Made by a program: the position numbers and the translations under genes | Shown: positions 8,584 to 17,947 of the stretch, piece after piece | How positions within the stretch are numbered: position 1 is the first letter of the stretch | Layout: the number at the start of each line of letters is the position of its first letter | The notes under the pieces: model-generated | Databases searched by the model: none | What the model was told of the DNA's origin: nothing | What the model saw: only the letters and a program-made list of their open reading frames with translations | Assembly (NCBI GenBank): GCA_049325475.1 | Contig: JBMOLN010000007.1 | Coordinates: 1 to 64,000 of the forward strand | Source of the DNA: MWCR01 sp049325475 | GTDB taxonomy: Bacteria; Patescibacteriota; Patescibacteriia; 2-12-FULL-60-25 | Direction: 5' to 3' | DNA: 64,000 nucleotides

Positions 8584-10734
8584 CTATGACTTCTTCGATC
8601 TGATTCTCAAACTATTCGTCACCACTGATACCGAACTCAAGCTCATGGCCGCAGCCGCGATCATTGGACTCAAAAGTCCCAAAGCCGCCAGCGGAATGGC
8701 GATCACGTTATATATAAATGCAAAAAACAAATTTTGTTTAATGGCACTGTAAGTCTGTTTGGAAACATCAATCGCATCAACAACTTTTTGCGGATCTCCG
8801 CTCATTAAAACCACATCCCCGGCTTCGATCGCAACATCCGTACCCGTTCCCACCGCCATGCCCAAATCCGCCTGCGCCAAAGCCGGAGCGTCGTTTATAC
8901 CATCGCCCACAAATGCGACTGTCTTGCCCTCCTTTTGCAGTTTTATAACTTCTTCAGCTTTTTGCTCCGGTAAAACCTCGGCAATCACATGATCTATCTT
9001 TAATTGCGATGCTATTGCCTGCGCTGTATTTTTATGATCTCCTGTTATCATAAAGACTCCGATCCCCCTCTGTAATAATTCAGCGACTACGGACTTGGAA
9101 CTATCCCTGATTTTATCTGCCACACCGACCAACCCTGCAATCTTTTTTTCCAGGATAACAAACACCGGCGTATAACCCCTTTTAGTCATAGCCTCAAACT
9201 CAAGTTTTTCATTATCTGACAAACCCATCCCCAGGCCATCCAACAATCTCGCGCTCCCCAAAAAAACCACCTTGCCCTCAACCTGACCCTTGATGCCTTT
9301 GCCTTTGATCGCCTCAACATTCGTCGCACGCGCCAATTCCCAATGATTTTCCTCGGCATATTCAACAAATGCTCTGGCGAGCGAGTGTTCACTGTCCTTC
9401 TCCAGCGAGGCAGCGAGCTTCATCAGTTCCGCGCTGTTATATGAGCCAAAAACCCGCGCCTCAATAATCTCCGGCGCACCCCGAGTCAAAGTCCCGGTTT
9501 TATCAAAAACAACCGTATCAATCTTATGAGCCATTTCCAAGTTCTGCGGCTTTTTGCTAAAAACACCCTTTTCCGCACCTTTCCCGCTCCCAACCATGAT
9601 TGCCGTAGGTGTTGCAAGGCCCAACGCGCATGGGCAGGCAATAATAAGCACAGCCACTCCCGCGACAAGCGCAAACTCCAACCCGGCTCCCGCAAATAGC
9701 CATACAATAAATGTCAGCATGGCAATTATAAGCACTGCGGGCACAAAAATTCCCGCAACTTTATCCGCCAATTTTTGTATCGGTGCTTTTGTCATCTGTG
9801 CAGTCTCAACCAATTTAATTATTTGCGCCAGTACCGTATCTCCCGACACTTTAGTCACCTCAACCCTGATAACACCCGTCTGATTCACTGTCGCACCAAA
9901 AACATCCGAACCTTCGCGTTTTTCAACCGGAATACTCTCTCCGGTCAGCATGGATTCATCAATCGATGTAGCTCCCTCAATAACCCTCCCATCCAATGGA
10001 ATTTTTTCACCGGGTTTAATCAATAAAACATCTCCGGCTTTAACGGATTCGACTTCCACCTCCCTTTCACCTTGATTGGTAACCAAATGCGCCGTCTTAA
10101 CACCCAATGAAAGCAACTTCCGGATCGCCTGTGACGCTCTGCCCTTACTCTTTGCTTCCAGATACTTCCCAAGTAAAATCAAGGTTACGATTATTGCCGC
10201 CGTTTCAAAATAAAGATGCCCGCCCCTGAACATGGCCCAAATGCTGTAAAAAAATGCTATGCCCGTTCCCGCTGAAACCAAGGTATCCATATTGGCCCGA
10301 AAATGCACAAGCTGGCTGACCATGCCTCTATGGAATTGATAACCAAAACCAAAAACCACCACAGCCGTTGCCAAAGCCAAAACCCAAGTAGTCAAATCAA
10401 CTGAGCTGATATCAACTCCAAAAACCGGCTTATAAAACATGGTCATTGCAACCGGAAAAGTCAAAATCAAAGCATAAACAAACTTCCGCCAAGCTAATAC
10501 TGTCTCTTTATCTTTCTGATCCGCTTCTTGATTGGTATGTATAACGCTATAATGCCCCGCACTCGCAACCGCTTTATCCAAATCAACCTTTCCATCATAT
10601 TCCACTCTCGCAGATCCCAAAGCATAGTTAACATTGGCACTGCTGATACCGGGAGTCTTTTTTAAAACTTTTTCGATATTTAAGGCACATGAAGCGCAAT
10701 CCATGCCTGCTATCTTTATGTCCTTGGTAATCAT
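8584..10734 (-). CDS. copA: Copper-translocating P1B-type ATPase
   Basis: 716 residues. The N-terminal heavy-metal-associated domain has GMDCASC (Cys13, Cys16). Membrane metal site CPC is at 367-369, the TGES actuator loop at 264-267, the phosphorylated DKTGT at ~411 and GDGINDAP at 610-617. The usual SEHPL motif of P1B pumps reads SEHSL (448-452), so the Pro of the HP pair is replaced. It exports Cu+ using ATP. It lies third after csoR and the TauE fusion on the same strand. It may also have its own promoter, since a heptamer array (TAGATAC, TAGATAT, TAGATAA) ends in GATAAT 5 nt before the ATG. Confidence 0.93.
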   Translation of the reverse strand: MITKDIKIAGMDCASCALNIEKVLKKTPGISSANVNYALGSARVEYDGKVDLDKAVASAGHYSVIHTNQEADQKDKETVLAWRKFVYALILTFPVAMTMFYKPVFGVDISSVDLTTWVLALATAVVVFGFGYQFHRGMVSQLVHFRANMDTLVSAGTGIAFFYSIWAMFRGGHLYFETAAIIVTLILLGKYLEAKSKGRASQAIRKLLSLGVKTAHLVTNQGEREVEVESVKAGDVLLIKPGEKIPLDGRVIEGATSIDESMLTGESIPVEKREGSDVFGATVNQTGVIRVEVTKVSGDTVLAQIIKLVETAQMTKAPIQKLADKVAGIFVPAVLIIAMLTFIVWLFAGAGLEFALVAGVAVLIIACPCALGLATPTAIMVGSGKGAEKGVFSKKPQNLEMAHKIDTVVFDKTGTLTRGAPEIIEARVFGSYNSAELMKLAASLEKDSEHSLARAFVEYAEENHWELARATNVEAIKGKGIKGQVEGKVVFLGSARLLDGLGMGLSDNEKLEFEAMTKRGYTPVFVILEKKIAGLVGVADKIRDSSKSVVAELLQRGIGVFMITGDHKNTAQAIASQLKIDHVIAEVLPEQKAEEVIKLQKEGKTVAFVGDGINDAPALAQADLGMAVGTGTDVAIEAGDVVLMSGDPQKVVDAIDVSKQTYSAIKQNLFFAFIYNVIAIPLAALGLLSPMIAAAAMSLSSVSVVTNSLRIRSKKS

Positions 10735-10740
10735 AATTTA

Positions 10741-10868
10741 TTATCTAATATCTAGTATCTAATTTTTAGTATTTGTTAAATCGCATATCGTACATCGTGT
10801 ATCGCGCATCGTGTATCGTCTGACGTTTCACGTTCTACGTTCTACGTTCGACGTTTCACGTTTCTAGT
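10741..10868. repeat. Compound heptamer-period array
   Basis: Three unit families follow each other: TATCTAA/TATCTAG; TACATCG/TGTATCG/CGCATCG; then TCACGTT/CTACGTT/CGACGTT. Almost the whole gap between copA and the upstream gene keeps a 7-nt register. Confidence 0.85.
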
Positions 10869-10942
10869 TACACGTTTCGCGAATCTCGCGACTAGAACTA
10901 GGACTTTCAACTGGGACTAAATACTATCATTGTTTCATTATT

Positions 10943-12448
10943 TCATTCTTTAATTTTTAAATTAGAGTTGCATCCTCCTCCGCAGCCGCCGCCGCAAGAG
11001 CCGGTTCCACCGCAACCGGATCCTCCGCGGCATGATCCGGCCAAACTATCATCTTTATACGCTGTTTCGGTTGGCTTTGCGGAATCATCTTGAGATACTG
11101 GTCCATCCTCAACAATAATAAACTTCCCCCTTACCATTCCCATCCAACAACTAAAACCCACCGTTCCTTCTTCTTCCGGAGTAAATTCAACAATATTTTC
11201 TCCGGGTTTCAACTTTTTATCGATTTTATAATCCGGTACGATAATTTCATTTGTACAACCCGTAATTTGCTTGCCATTTATCACCCAGCGGACCGGAACG
11301 CCGGCTTTTAGTGTAAAGACGTTTGGATTGAAACCGCTGTAATCAACATCCATGACTATTGTTTGGACATTGCTGGTAATATCAGCCGCTTGAACTTCAG
11401 CGCCTCTGCCGCCGAATATATCCAACGATATTCCATATAATGCCATGCCGCTCGATAATGTATAAAAAGCAAACAACAAAACAACCAAGCCGACTGCTTT
11501 TTTGAATACAAGATTTCCATTTCCCGAAAATCTTGTGGCCGCAATTCCAATTCCGGTTAACACCGGAGCTGTACCCAAAGCAAAAAACAACATGGTCAAC
11601 GAACCGATGATTGCACTCCCCGATGCCACGGCAACCAATTGCATACTTTGGGTAAAACCGCACGGCAACAAAAAGCTCATTGCGCCAAGCAGAACCGGCG
11701 CAGCCGGATGATCCGAATTCTTAGCTCTTTGCCAATATTTATCGATTTTAACCGGCATCTTAATACCTATTGCAGTCATGGACGGTACAATTCCCATAAC
11801 ATTCAAAGCCATCCATGCCAATACCAATGAAATAACGATAGTAAATATCCCGGTAAGCGATTGCGATAATTGAAACCAAGATCCTATAAAACCCAAAATC
11901 CCTCCTAGTACAAAGAATGATACAATCCTGCCCAGCTGAAAATATAAATGGGGCTGAATATTAGCATGATAAAACGTTCCTTTGGCTTTATATTTGGCTG
12001 CAAATGATAAAATCACCGCACCGACCACAGCCAAGCATGTCGAGATCGAAGCTGCTATACCGATCATAAAGGCTAAGCCCAAACCAATCTGCTCCGTATC
12101 CATGCTTACCCAATCCAACAAACCCGCACCTGATAACAATCTATAAAATAAATAAAGAGCGGCAACCAGAGCAATCGCAGAAAACCAACTCATTAAATCA
12201 AACTTTACCGGCTTCTCAATACTTGTTTCGCCCTCATTTATTTTATATCCTAAGCCTTCTATAACTTTTTTTGCTGCGTCAACATCTTCCCGACCCTCCT
12301 TGAACTTTACCTTGGCTGATCCGCTTTTCCTATCAACCTCCGCTTCTTCAACAAAAGACAAATTCTTGAGCTCCCCTCCGATCAACATCTCACATGACGC
12401 ACAGGTCATGCCTTGGATTTTTATGGTCTCAATCGTCTTTTCCGGCAT
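10943..12448 (-). CDS. HMA domain - TauE/SafE-like membrane domain - cupredoxin fusion, copper handling
   Basis: 501 residues in four parts. Residues ~5-70 are a metal-binding HMA domain with GMTCASC. Residues ~90-340 hold seven to nine hydrophobic segments of the sulfite exporter TauE/SafE (DsbD-like) type. Residues ~350-450 resemble a cupredoxin: a beta-rich stretch with FTLKAGVPVRWVINGKQITGC and FSCWMGMVRGKFII, where Cys/Met could bind copper. The tail is Cys/Gly-rich (RGGSGCGGTGSCGG and further). It starts one base after the csoR stop. Similar fusions sit in copper-resistance operons, and this one probably moves or buffers copper at the membrane. Confidence 0.85.
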   Translation of the reverse strand: MPEKTIETIKIQGMTCASCEMLIGGELKNLSFVEEAEVDRKSGSAKVKFKEGREDVDAAKKVIEGLGYKINEGETSIEKPVKFDLMSWFSAIALVAALYLFYRLLSGAGLLDWVSMDTEQIGLGLAFMIGIAASISTCLAVVGAVILSFAAKYKAKGTFYHANIQPHLYFQLGRIVSFFVLGGILGFIGSWFQLSQSLTGIFTIVISLVLAWMALNVMGIVPSMTAIGIKMPVKIDKYWQRAKNSDHPAAPVLLGAMSFLLPCGFTQSMQLVAVASGSAIIGSLTMLFFALGTAPVLTGIGIAATRFSGNGNLVFKKAVGLVVLLFAFYTLSSGMALYGISLDIFGGRGAEVQAADITSNVQTIVMDVDYSGFNPNVFTLKAGVPVRWVINGKQITGCTNEIIVPDYKIDKKLKPGENIVEFTPEEEGTVGFSCWMGMVRGKFIIVEDGPVSQDDSAKPTETAYKDDSLAGSCRGGSGCGGTGSCGGGCGGGCNSNLKIKE

Positions 12449-12449
12449 A

Positions 12450-12737
12450 TTATTTATTAGTCAAAGAACTTACATTTAAAATTTCATTAATCATTTCTTC
12501 TTGCCTTTTATTATCCGAAGATTTCATTGCCGCTTTAAAACATGAATTCAAATGAGCCTCCATCATCTCCTGATTGGCGGATTTTAACAGCCCGATAACA
12601 GCCAGATTTTGCTGCATGATGCTAATGCAATATTCTTTGTTCTCTTTCATTTGTATAATTTTTGAAAGCAGTGTCTGCGCTTTCTTTAAGTTAATGAGGA
12701 TTTTTTCATCTCCGGATAATTTTTGTCCTTTAGTCAT
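12450..12737 (-). CDS. csoR: CsoR-family copper-sensing transcriptional repressor
   Basis: 95 residues, all-helical DUF156/CsoR fold. The Cu(I) ligand set of the family is present: Cys37 (KEYCISI), His62 and Cys66 (AHLNSC). In known CsoR proteins Cu+ binding releases DNA and turns on the efflux genes. It is the first gene of the csoR - TauE fusion - copA operon. A palindrome typical of CsoR operators lies at 12786-12798, next to the predicted promoter. A weak AAGGT ribosome site precedes the ATG. Confidence 0.9.
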   Translation of the reverse strand: MTKGQKLSGDEKILINLKKAQTLLSKIIQMKENKEYCISIMQQNLAVIGLLKSANQEMMEAHLNSCFKAAMKSSDNKRQEEMINEILNVSSLTNK

Positions 12738-12785
12738 ATTTTTACCTTTTTATTTATCCTTAAATCATAATTATTATTGGTACCC

Positions 12786-12827
12786 ATACCTAGGGTATAG
12801 GTATACTATGACATTAAGACGCGGCAA
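12786..12827 (-). promoter_or_regulatory. csoR promoter and candidate CsoR operator
   Basis: On the minus strand: TTGCCG (12822-12827), 16-nt spacer, TATACC (12800-12805). Immediately downstream, around the expected transcription start, is ATACC-TAG-GGTAT (12786-12798), a GC-core palindrome of the kind bound by CsoR. Copper-dependent autoregulation is inferred. Confidence 0.65.
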
Positions 12828-12845
12828 GTCAATCTATGCTTGTTA

Positions 12846-12871
12846 ATAAAAAAGATCCGTCAGGATCTTAA
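12846..12871 (-). terminator. Intrinsic terminator of the sirtuin gene
   Basis: AAGATCC / GGATCTT hairpin followed by a T run on the minus strand, overlapping the stop region. Confidence 0.8.
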
Positions 12872-13602
12872 GCTACTAAATCGGCCAAAAAATGCTCCGC
12901 TCTATCGCGAACCACGATATCAGCGCACAAAGTAACTCTGGTAAATACCGCTGTATTAACCTCTACAACCGGAACCGCTTTGGACTTTGCATAGTTGCAA
13001 ATTGCCCTGGTATCGGTCACCAATCCGCTTGTTCCGATAAAAATCACCAAATTCGCGCCGGCTAATGCGGCAATCATTTCATCAAAAAATCTCACCGGCT
13101 CGCCAAACAATACCGTATCATGACGCATATAAGAGCCGCACTTGGGACAAACTTCTCTCTGCTCCAATAAACGATTCCTTGGCGCCATTTCCTTATATTC
13201 GCAGTCTGCTGATGCGCAAGCCAAGTCATGGATCGAGCCGTGCATCTCATGCGCGTAAAAAGTTCCGCTTTGATGAAGGCCGTCCACGTTTTGTGTAAAT
13301 AACGCAACTTCATGCTCCCCTGCCAGCTTTTGCAATGCAAGGTGGCCCGCATTGGGCTTGCAGCCGTCTATCAAACTCCTCATATACTCATGCGCTTGCC
13401 ATACCCCTTGCGGATCCTCACGCAAAGTCTCCGCATGAGCGTATTTCATAAACTCCAAATTTTTCCAAAGCGACTTGGTCGACCCGCGGAAAGTTGGCAC
13501 TCCGCTCGCGGCCGAGATCCCCGCACCGGTAAGCACAAAAATCTTATGCGCCGAATAAACAAGATCGCGGACCTTTTGTACTTTATGCCTTTGAAAGAAC
13601 AT
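12868..13602 (-). CDS. cobB: Sir2-family NAD+-dependent protein deacylase
   Basis: 244 residues. The NAD-binding motif GAGISAASGVPTFRG is near residue 26, TQNVDGLH and HGSIHDLAC give the catalytic His, two Cys pairs (CASADC and CPKC) bind structural zinc, and FIGTSGLV and EVN complete the Rossmann fold. It removes acyl groups from lysines using NAD+ in the cytoplasm. AAAGGAG precedes the ATG by 6 nt. A possible link to the histone-like peptide at 17948 is speculation only. Confidence 0.9.
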   Translation of the reverse strand: MFFQRHKVQKVRDLVYSAHKIFVLTGAGISAASGVPTFRGSTKSLWKNLEFMKYAHAETLREDPQGVWQAHEYMRSLIDGCKPNAGHLALQKLAGEHEVALFTQNVDGLHQSGTFYAHEMHGSIHDLACASADCEYKEMAPRNRLLEQREVCPKCGSYMRHDTVLFGEPVRFFDEMIAALAGANLVIFIGTSGLVTDTRAICNYAKSKAVPVVEVNTAVFTRVTLCADIVVRDRAEHFLADLVA

Positions 13603-13648
13603 TGCCGGCTCCTTTCAGAATACCTTTTCTTACACTATTTTAACCGTT

Positions 13649-13677
13649 TTGTCAATATCCGTATCGGCTTGTATTAT
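13649..13677 (+). promoter_or_regulatory. Promoter with start codon near +1
   Basis: TTGTCA, 17 nt, TATTAT. The expected start of transcription is within ~3 nt of the ATG at 13687, so the mRNA is nearly leaderless. Confidence 0.65.
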
Positions 13678-13686
13678 ATATGGGTT

Positions 13687-15255
13687 ATGACAATTCATAT
13701 CGAACACGGTATTTTGCCTAAAATAGACAAATCTTCGCAAAAAGAAAAGCTCTCCTTTTCATTTACCGGTATGCTGTCAGAGATAAAACAGGGAAAATCG
13801 GATTCCGAAAATAACAAGTTGTTTGAGTTGAATATTCAGTACATCGGTCAAGAACAGCTGCAAACGCTCGCCCGGCATATGACAGAACAAGAACGTTGCG
13901 GTAAAACTTTTGTGGAACGATTTTTTTTTGATCCCAAATTTCGCAAACGTGTTAAAAATATATGTAAAAACTTTGCCGAACATGATGAAACCATCTCCTG
14001 CTTGGAAGAAGTGGAAATTTTTTCGGAAATTATGGAACCCGGTTATGAAGATATCGGCACAATGCTTGAAACCAGTAATCCCGCCCGCAGATTTAAAAAC
14101 CTGAAAGCCTTTTCTAAACAAGATATTATCGCAGGTCGATTAAATGACATGTATAGAGCCGTCACCGAACTTTCCGATCCCGTCATTCAATCTCAAATTA
14201 AAACTTCATTGGAGCGTTCTTTCGCCATGGTCGGCTTAAGCGATATCGATGATTCCACGCAATGGCAAAAACTTGTTAACGATAAAGAAAAACTGCAAAT
14301 ATTTTTACAAGATGCCGGCGTGGGCAAAATTTACGAGCAAATAAATCAAGGTAAACGCATAGAAAACATCAGCCGCCGCATCCAGTGCTTGTGGCTTCGG
14401 GATTATGACGGAAATATCTCCCCCGTGATCGACGTAAATCAGCAGGCTCACAATCCGGAAAATGAACAATATGCACAGCTGGGTTTTCAAATTGCCAAAC
14501 AAACTCGGACAGACGCGGTTACGATGAAAACCGAAACCGCGCGCGTAATCCGCGAAGGCGTAATAATAGTTGATGAAACGGTAAGAAACAACAACGGCGG
14601 CATGGATTTTGTAACGGGCAACATACCGCTTATAAATAAATATAAGTTGCAGCAAATGGAATTTCTGGCCGACTTCCAAATCGGGTCATATACATGGACA
14701 AAAATCGCCGATATAGATTACCAGACAATGATAGAAGCCATGCCTGACGATGAAATCAAGGAGCTTGGTGAAAAGCCCTGGACCGAAAAAAAAATGAAAG
14801 CGCTGGTAATGAAAAAAGTGATTCTTCCGAATTTCGAACAAAATTTGGTTAGAGCCGTTAAGTTTGCCATAGACAACGCCTCTGATACCGCGGAAAAAAA
14901 ATACCTTTCCCGGTTATTAATTGATGATTTGATAAATACGCAATACACCGAAATTAAAGCAAAAGCCGAAAACGGCGAAGCTTCTATCAAAGATTTGGCC
15001 GGCCTTGGCAGGGGCTTTGAAGTTTTCCGCTTCAATAAAAGGGGCGAGCTTGCTCCGCCGCAAGATCCTGACTCGGAAGTACCCGGGCACCTTGGCAAAG
15101 CGGCAATTATGGGAATTCCCTGGCCCGGGCGTATCAGCTTGGATACGGCTTCGATATTTGAAATAATAGATAAATTGCACCAAGGCAATGATCTGGCCGC
15201 ACAGCTTAAACGAAACAATAAAAAAATAGCTCTATTGCTCAGAAAAATAATATGA
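13687..15255 (+). CDS. Hypothetical protein, 522 aa
   Basis: Large soluble protein, not recognised. It is mostly helical and charged in the first 300 residues; a central part (residues ~225-330) contains beta-like segments. No signal peptide or membrane helix. I start at the ATG at 13687, right after a promoter; upstream in-frame codons run antisense through the sirtuin gene. Its stop overlaps the start of the next gene (ATGA), so the two form an operon. FFFDPKFRKRV (near residue 80) resembles ALFNPKFRHDV in the 26083 protein, too short to claim homology. Confidence 0.7.
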   Translation: MTIHIEHGILPKIDKSSQKEKLSFSFTGMLSEIKQGKSDSENNKLFELNIQYIGQEQLQTLARHMTEQERCGKTFVERFFFDPKFRKRVKNICKNFAEHDETISCLEEVEIFSEIMEPGYEDIGTMLETSNPARRFKNLKAFSKQDIIAGRLNDMYRAVTELSDPVIQSQIKTSLERSFAMVGLSDIDDSTQWQKLVNDKEKLQIFLQDAGVGKIYEQINQGKRIENISRRIQCLWLRDYDGNISPVIDVNQQAHNPENEQYAQLGFQIAKQTRTDAVTMKTETARVIREGVIIVDETVRNNNGGMDFVTGNIPLINKYKLQQMEFLADFQIGSYTWTKIADIDYQTMIEAMPDDEIKELGEKPWTEKKMKALVMKKVILPNFEQNLVRAVKFAIDNASDTAEKKYLSRLLIDDLINTQYTEIKAKAENGEASIKDLAGLGRGFEVFRFNKRGELAPPQDPDSEVPGHLGKAAIMGIPWPGRISLDTASIFEIIDKLHQGNDLAAQLKRNNKKIALLLRKII

Positions 15256-15563
15256 TGAACCCGTATAAAAAACAAAACTTTGTAATGCCCGGTTCTTCAA
15301 AAATCGGCGTAGATCCCGTAAATAAAAGTGATATCAAATTTTATGAATGGCTGGCGGGCGGCAAAACAGACGATGCTCTGCAGGATATTTTTATCGAGTT
15401 GATCCGGCAAATAAAAAACAGCCGTGATAAATCTGAAATCGCGTCGGTTCTGGAGCAATGGCAAAAAACCTGCAGTCCCGCTGAATATAAGATCCGCAAA
15501 GAAATATTGGATTTATCCATGCCTCCGGATCACCCCTATCATAAAATTAAAGAAAATTATTAA
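15252..15563 (+). CDS. Hypothetical protein, 103 aa
   Basis: Small, charged, probably helical protein translationally coupled to the 522-aa gene through a 4-nt overlap. It begins MMNPYKKQNF and has no recognised domain. Downstream to ~15650 there is an imperfect long hairpin (inner arms TCGCGT / ACGCGA) that may act as its terminator. Confidence 0.65.
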   Translation: MMNPYKKQNFVMPGSSKIGVDPVNKSDIKFYEWLAGGKTDDALQDIFIELIRQIKNSRDKSEIASVLEQWQKTCSPAEYKIRKEILDLSMPPDHPYHKIKENY

Positions 15564-15651
15564 AAACTGATTTCTTACCGGCTTTTGCCAGGCTGCGCCG
15601 CATCGCGTAAAACTTTGTCACGCGACGTGGTAAAGTCGGTTTTTAACAGCA

Positions 15652-15683
15652 TAAAAACCGCTCGAATACTCTAGCGGTTTTTA
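15652..15683 (-). terminator. Terminator after tRNA-Ala (works on both strands)
   Basis: AAAAACCGCT / AGCGGTTTTT inverted repeat between the converging 103-aa gene and the tRNA. Confidence 0.7.
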
Positions 15684-15685
15684 CG

Positions 15686-15762
15686 TGGTGGACCTGAAGG
15701 GATTCGAACCCTTGACCCCCTGCTTGCAAAGCAGGTGCTCTAGCCAGCTGAGCTACAGGCCC
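15686..15762 (-). tRNA. tRNA-Ala (anticodon TGC)
   Basis: 77-nt cloverleaf: acceptor GGGCCTG / CAGGTCC, D arm AGCTCAGCTGGCTAGAGC, anticodon stem CCTGC-TTTGCAA-GCAGG, T arm with GGTTCGAATCCC, encoded CCA. The anticodon reads TGC. Confidence 0.96.
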
Positions 15763-15949
15763 TTAATGGTTTTTTTACAAATTGGACGTTATACAAAGTA
15801 CGATGTACGATTAGTAAGTGCCAGTATATTACAAAAAAAGCCCTCCCCAGTCAAGGCCTCTCAATTAAATCGTATTTCGTTTATTGCCCGCGCCGATGAG
15901 ATCCTGTAAGTAGCGGGATAATCGATTAATCAAAGATAAACCTCCGACA

Positions 15950-16070
15950 AATGACGGAACCCGAATGCAGGAAGACGAAAATTCAATTGCCGGATCCGCT
16001 GCACGTGTAACACGCAACGTAAAACTCCAGACGTTGCACGATACACGTTATACGATGCGGGATATGCAAA
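15950..16070. repeat. Intergenic hairpin and heptamer-like repeats
   Basis: Between tRNA-Ala and the Nudix gene there are short GC-rich inverted repeats and CGATACACG-type units like those at 3637. I see no gene in 15763-16133. Confidence 0.5.
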
Positions 16071-16133
16071 TACCAAATTCTTAAATATAATTCTTATTTT
16101 GCAAATCGGGCTTGTCTCGATGCATCAAAGGAT

Positions 16134-16736
16134 ATGCCTGCCACTTTGCCTCCAAATTGCCAAAAAATCTACGATGGCATCATGTTCAACATCTATCATT
16201 GCGATGTCGAATTATTTGACGGCTCAAAAGCCAAATTCGAATATCTTACCAGGCAAGACAGTGTCACCATCCTGGCTTTCCCGAGTCCGGACACTATTAT
16301 TTTAACCCGCCAGGAACAGCCGGGCAGACCCGAGCCTTTTATCGATTTCCCCGGCGGCCGTGTAGATGAAGGAGAAACGCACGAACAAGCGGCTCTGCGT
16401 GAATTCCAAGAGGAAACGGGCTATAAAATCGGCCGCATTATAACATTTAAGCATTTCGCTCTGATGGGATCCACTCGTTTTGAAAAAACATTTTTTGTGG
16501 CAACCGATTTGCAAAAAATCAATGAAATAAATCATCATGAGCCGGGTGAAAAAATTGAAATTTTTATCGAATCAATCGATAAAGTCTTGGAACACTGCCA
16601 TAACTGGAAGCTCCGGCAAACAGACGGAATGCTCTGCTTCCTGAATATAATGCATAATCCCAAAATCAATAAACAAATAACGTCGTGGCTGAACAACTCC
16701 ACTTCCGCTGATAGCAACCGGAATCTAGCATCTTAA
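16134..16736 (+). CDS. Nudix hydrolase (ADP-ribose pyrophosphatase-like)
   Basis: 200 residues. A complete Nudix box is present at about residues 74-97: GGRVDEGE, seven residues, REFQEETGY, matching G-x5-E-x7-REUxEExGU. Nudix enzymes cleave nucleoside diphosphates linked to another group. The upstream IDFPGG and overall length suggest a NUDT5/ADP-ribose-type member but substrate is uncertain. AAAGGAT lies just before the ATG. Confidence 0.85.
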   Translation: MPATLPPNCQKIYDGIMFNIYHCDVELFDGSKAKFEYLTRQDSVTILAFPSPDTIILTRQEQPGRPEPFIDFPGGRVDEGETHEQAALREFQEETGYKIGRIITFKHFALMGSTRFEKTFFVATDLQKINEINHHEPGEKIEIFIESIDKVLEHCHNWKLRQTDGMLCFLNIMHNPKINKQITSWLNNSTSADSNRNLAS

Positions 16737-16786
16737 GTCTTGCGTCTTGTGTCTTGTTTCTTGCGTCTAGAGTCTAGAGTCTTTGA
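16733..16786. repeat. Heptamer-period array, seven units
   Basis: GTCTTGC, GTCTTGT, GTCTTGT, TTCTTGC, GTCTAGA, GTCTAGA, GTCTTTG run without a break. Confidence 0.9.
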
Positions 16787-16831
16787 TGTTAGTTGCCTAT
16801 TTCCGGCTTGTTATTTATACTCCAAATAGTT

Positions 16832-17569
16832 ATGAAAAAAATCTGGTCCATCCTGCTCTCCATACTCCTCGGCGCCGCTGTTGTTGGCTTGGGAACCGGA
16901 TATTTTTTATATTTGGCCAATAAGGATCGCCAGCTGCTTGCCTATGAAGCCGCGCAAGCCAAGCTTAAAGCCGAACAAGCACTGGAACAAAGCCATCAGG
17001 CAATTGAAGAAGCTAACCAAAAAGTCATTTCCGCCAGCCAGGAAATCGACAAAGCCCAAAGCACTCTGCAAGCCCTGCTCAAAGAGCGGGAACTCTTGGA
17101 AACAGCCGAACCCCTGATGAATACACTCACAAAAAAGCAAGGCTGGGAATCTATTCTGTCGCCATCTTTTGAAATATCAGTCGAATATCCCGCGGGTTCC
17201 GACGTTATTAAAAATGATGAAACCGCTTTGGTTATAGCGCCTGAAAATCAATCAATGGAAAATAAATGGTTCGAATTATCGTCTTATAACAGTTCCACGT
17301 TTTCCGCATGGCAAAATAACATTGCCTCTTCCACACAGGTCGCTTATTTTATAGATGGCAAACTATTGGCCGGACACTTCGGCTTAATTAAAGATTCGGA
17401 AAATTCCAAATCGGTTACTATCTTGATTATTTATAAAAACGGCTTGACTGAACAAATGCTTTGGATAGCGGATCCGCCTCCCTTTAAAAAAAATCCTTGG
17501 CAGCGCGGCCAGGTTGTCATATCTAAAGAAATTCTGGCAACATTCAAATTTAAAAAAAACAGTTCATAG
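16832..17569 (+). CDS. Hypothetical membrane-anchored protein with coiled coil
   Basis: 245 residues. A single N-terminal membrane segment (residues ~5-28, rich in Leu/Gly/Ala) is followed by a coiled coil (residues ~30-95, many Gln/Ala/Glu) and a globular domain of ~140 residues that probably faces outside. A TATACT box ends 10 nt before the ATG at 16832, so the leader is very short; the longer in-frame start at 16793 lies in the promoter. No family recognised. Confidence 0.7.
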   Translation: MKKIWSILLSILLGAAVVGLGTGYFLYLANKDRQLLAYEAAQAKLKAEQALEQSHQAIEEANQKVISASQEIDKAQSTLQALLKERELLETAEPLMNTLTKKQGWESILSPSFEISVEYPAGSDVIKNDETALVIAPENQSMENKWFELSSYNSSTFSAWQNNIASSTQVAYFIDGKLLAGHFGLIKDSENSKSVTILIIYKNGLTEQMLWIADPPPFKKNPWQRGQVVISKEILATFKFKKNSS

Positions 17570-17574
17570 ATTCT

Positions 17575-17880
17575 TAAGTTACGTTTATAAAGAATACACA
17601 GTTTATAATTTTATTTTTTTTAAAAATTTTTTTTGTTTGTGGATAACATTTATTTATTGAATTACAAAAAATAGTTGTTACTTAAAAATAAAAAAATTTT
17701 CATTTTTCCGTATTTACAAAAATATGGTAATTTTATTGGTAAAAATGCGACAAAAATTAAATTTTATTTTTTTTAACAAAATTTTTTTTTCAATATTTAA
17801 TTTTTATAAAAATTATTATTTGAATATAAAAAAATTACTTGACTCATAAAAAATATGATATAATTATTTTGTAGTCGAGT
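17575..17880. promoter_or_regulatory. Extremely AT-rich interval with a perfect DnaA box
   Basis: About 300 bp consisting almost wholly of A and T runs. TGTGGATAA at 17638-17646 is a perfect DnaA box (reverse complement TTATCCACA). It may be a strong upstream element for the lysine-rich gene, or an origin-type unwinding element; a single perfect box is not proof. Confidence 0.45.
17835..17864 (+). promoter_or_regulatory. Promoter of the lysine-rich gene
   Basis: Extended -10 TGATATAAT (17856-17864), with TTACTT 18 nt upstream (TTGACT also present at a shorter distance). Predicted leader ~75 nt. Confidence 0.65.
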
Positions 17881-17947
17881 ACGGCTATTGCAATATATAG
17901 TTTCCAACATTAAGTTGGTTCATAACTAAGAAAGGGAGGTGATTATC

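Noticed and set aside
13312..13686. An N-terminal extension of the 522-aa protein
   Set aside because: It is antisense to the sirtuin gene, and a good promoter lies immediately before the ATG at 13687.
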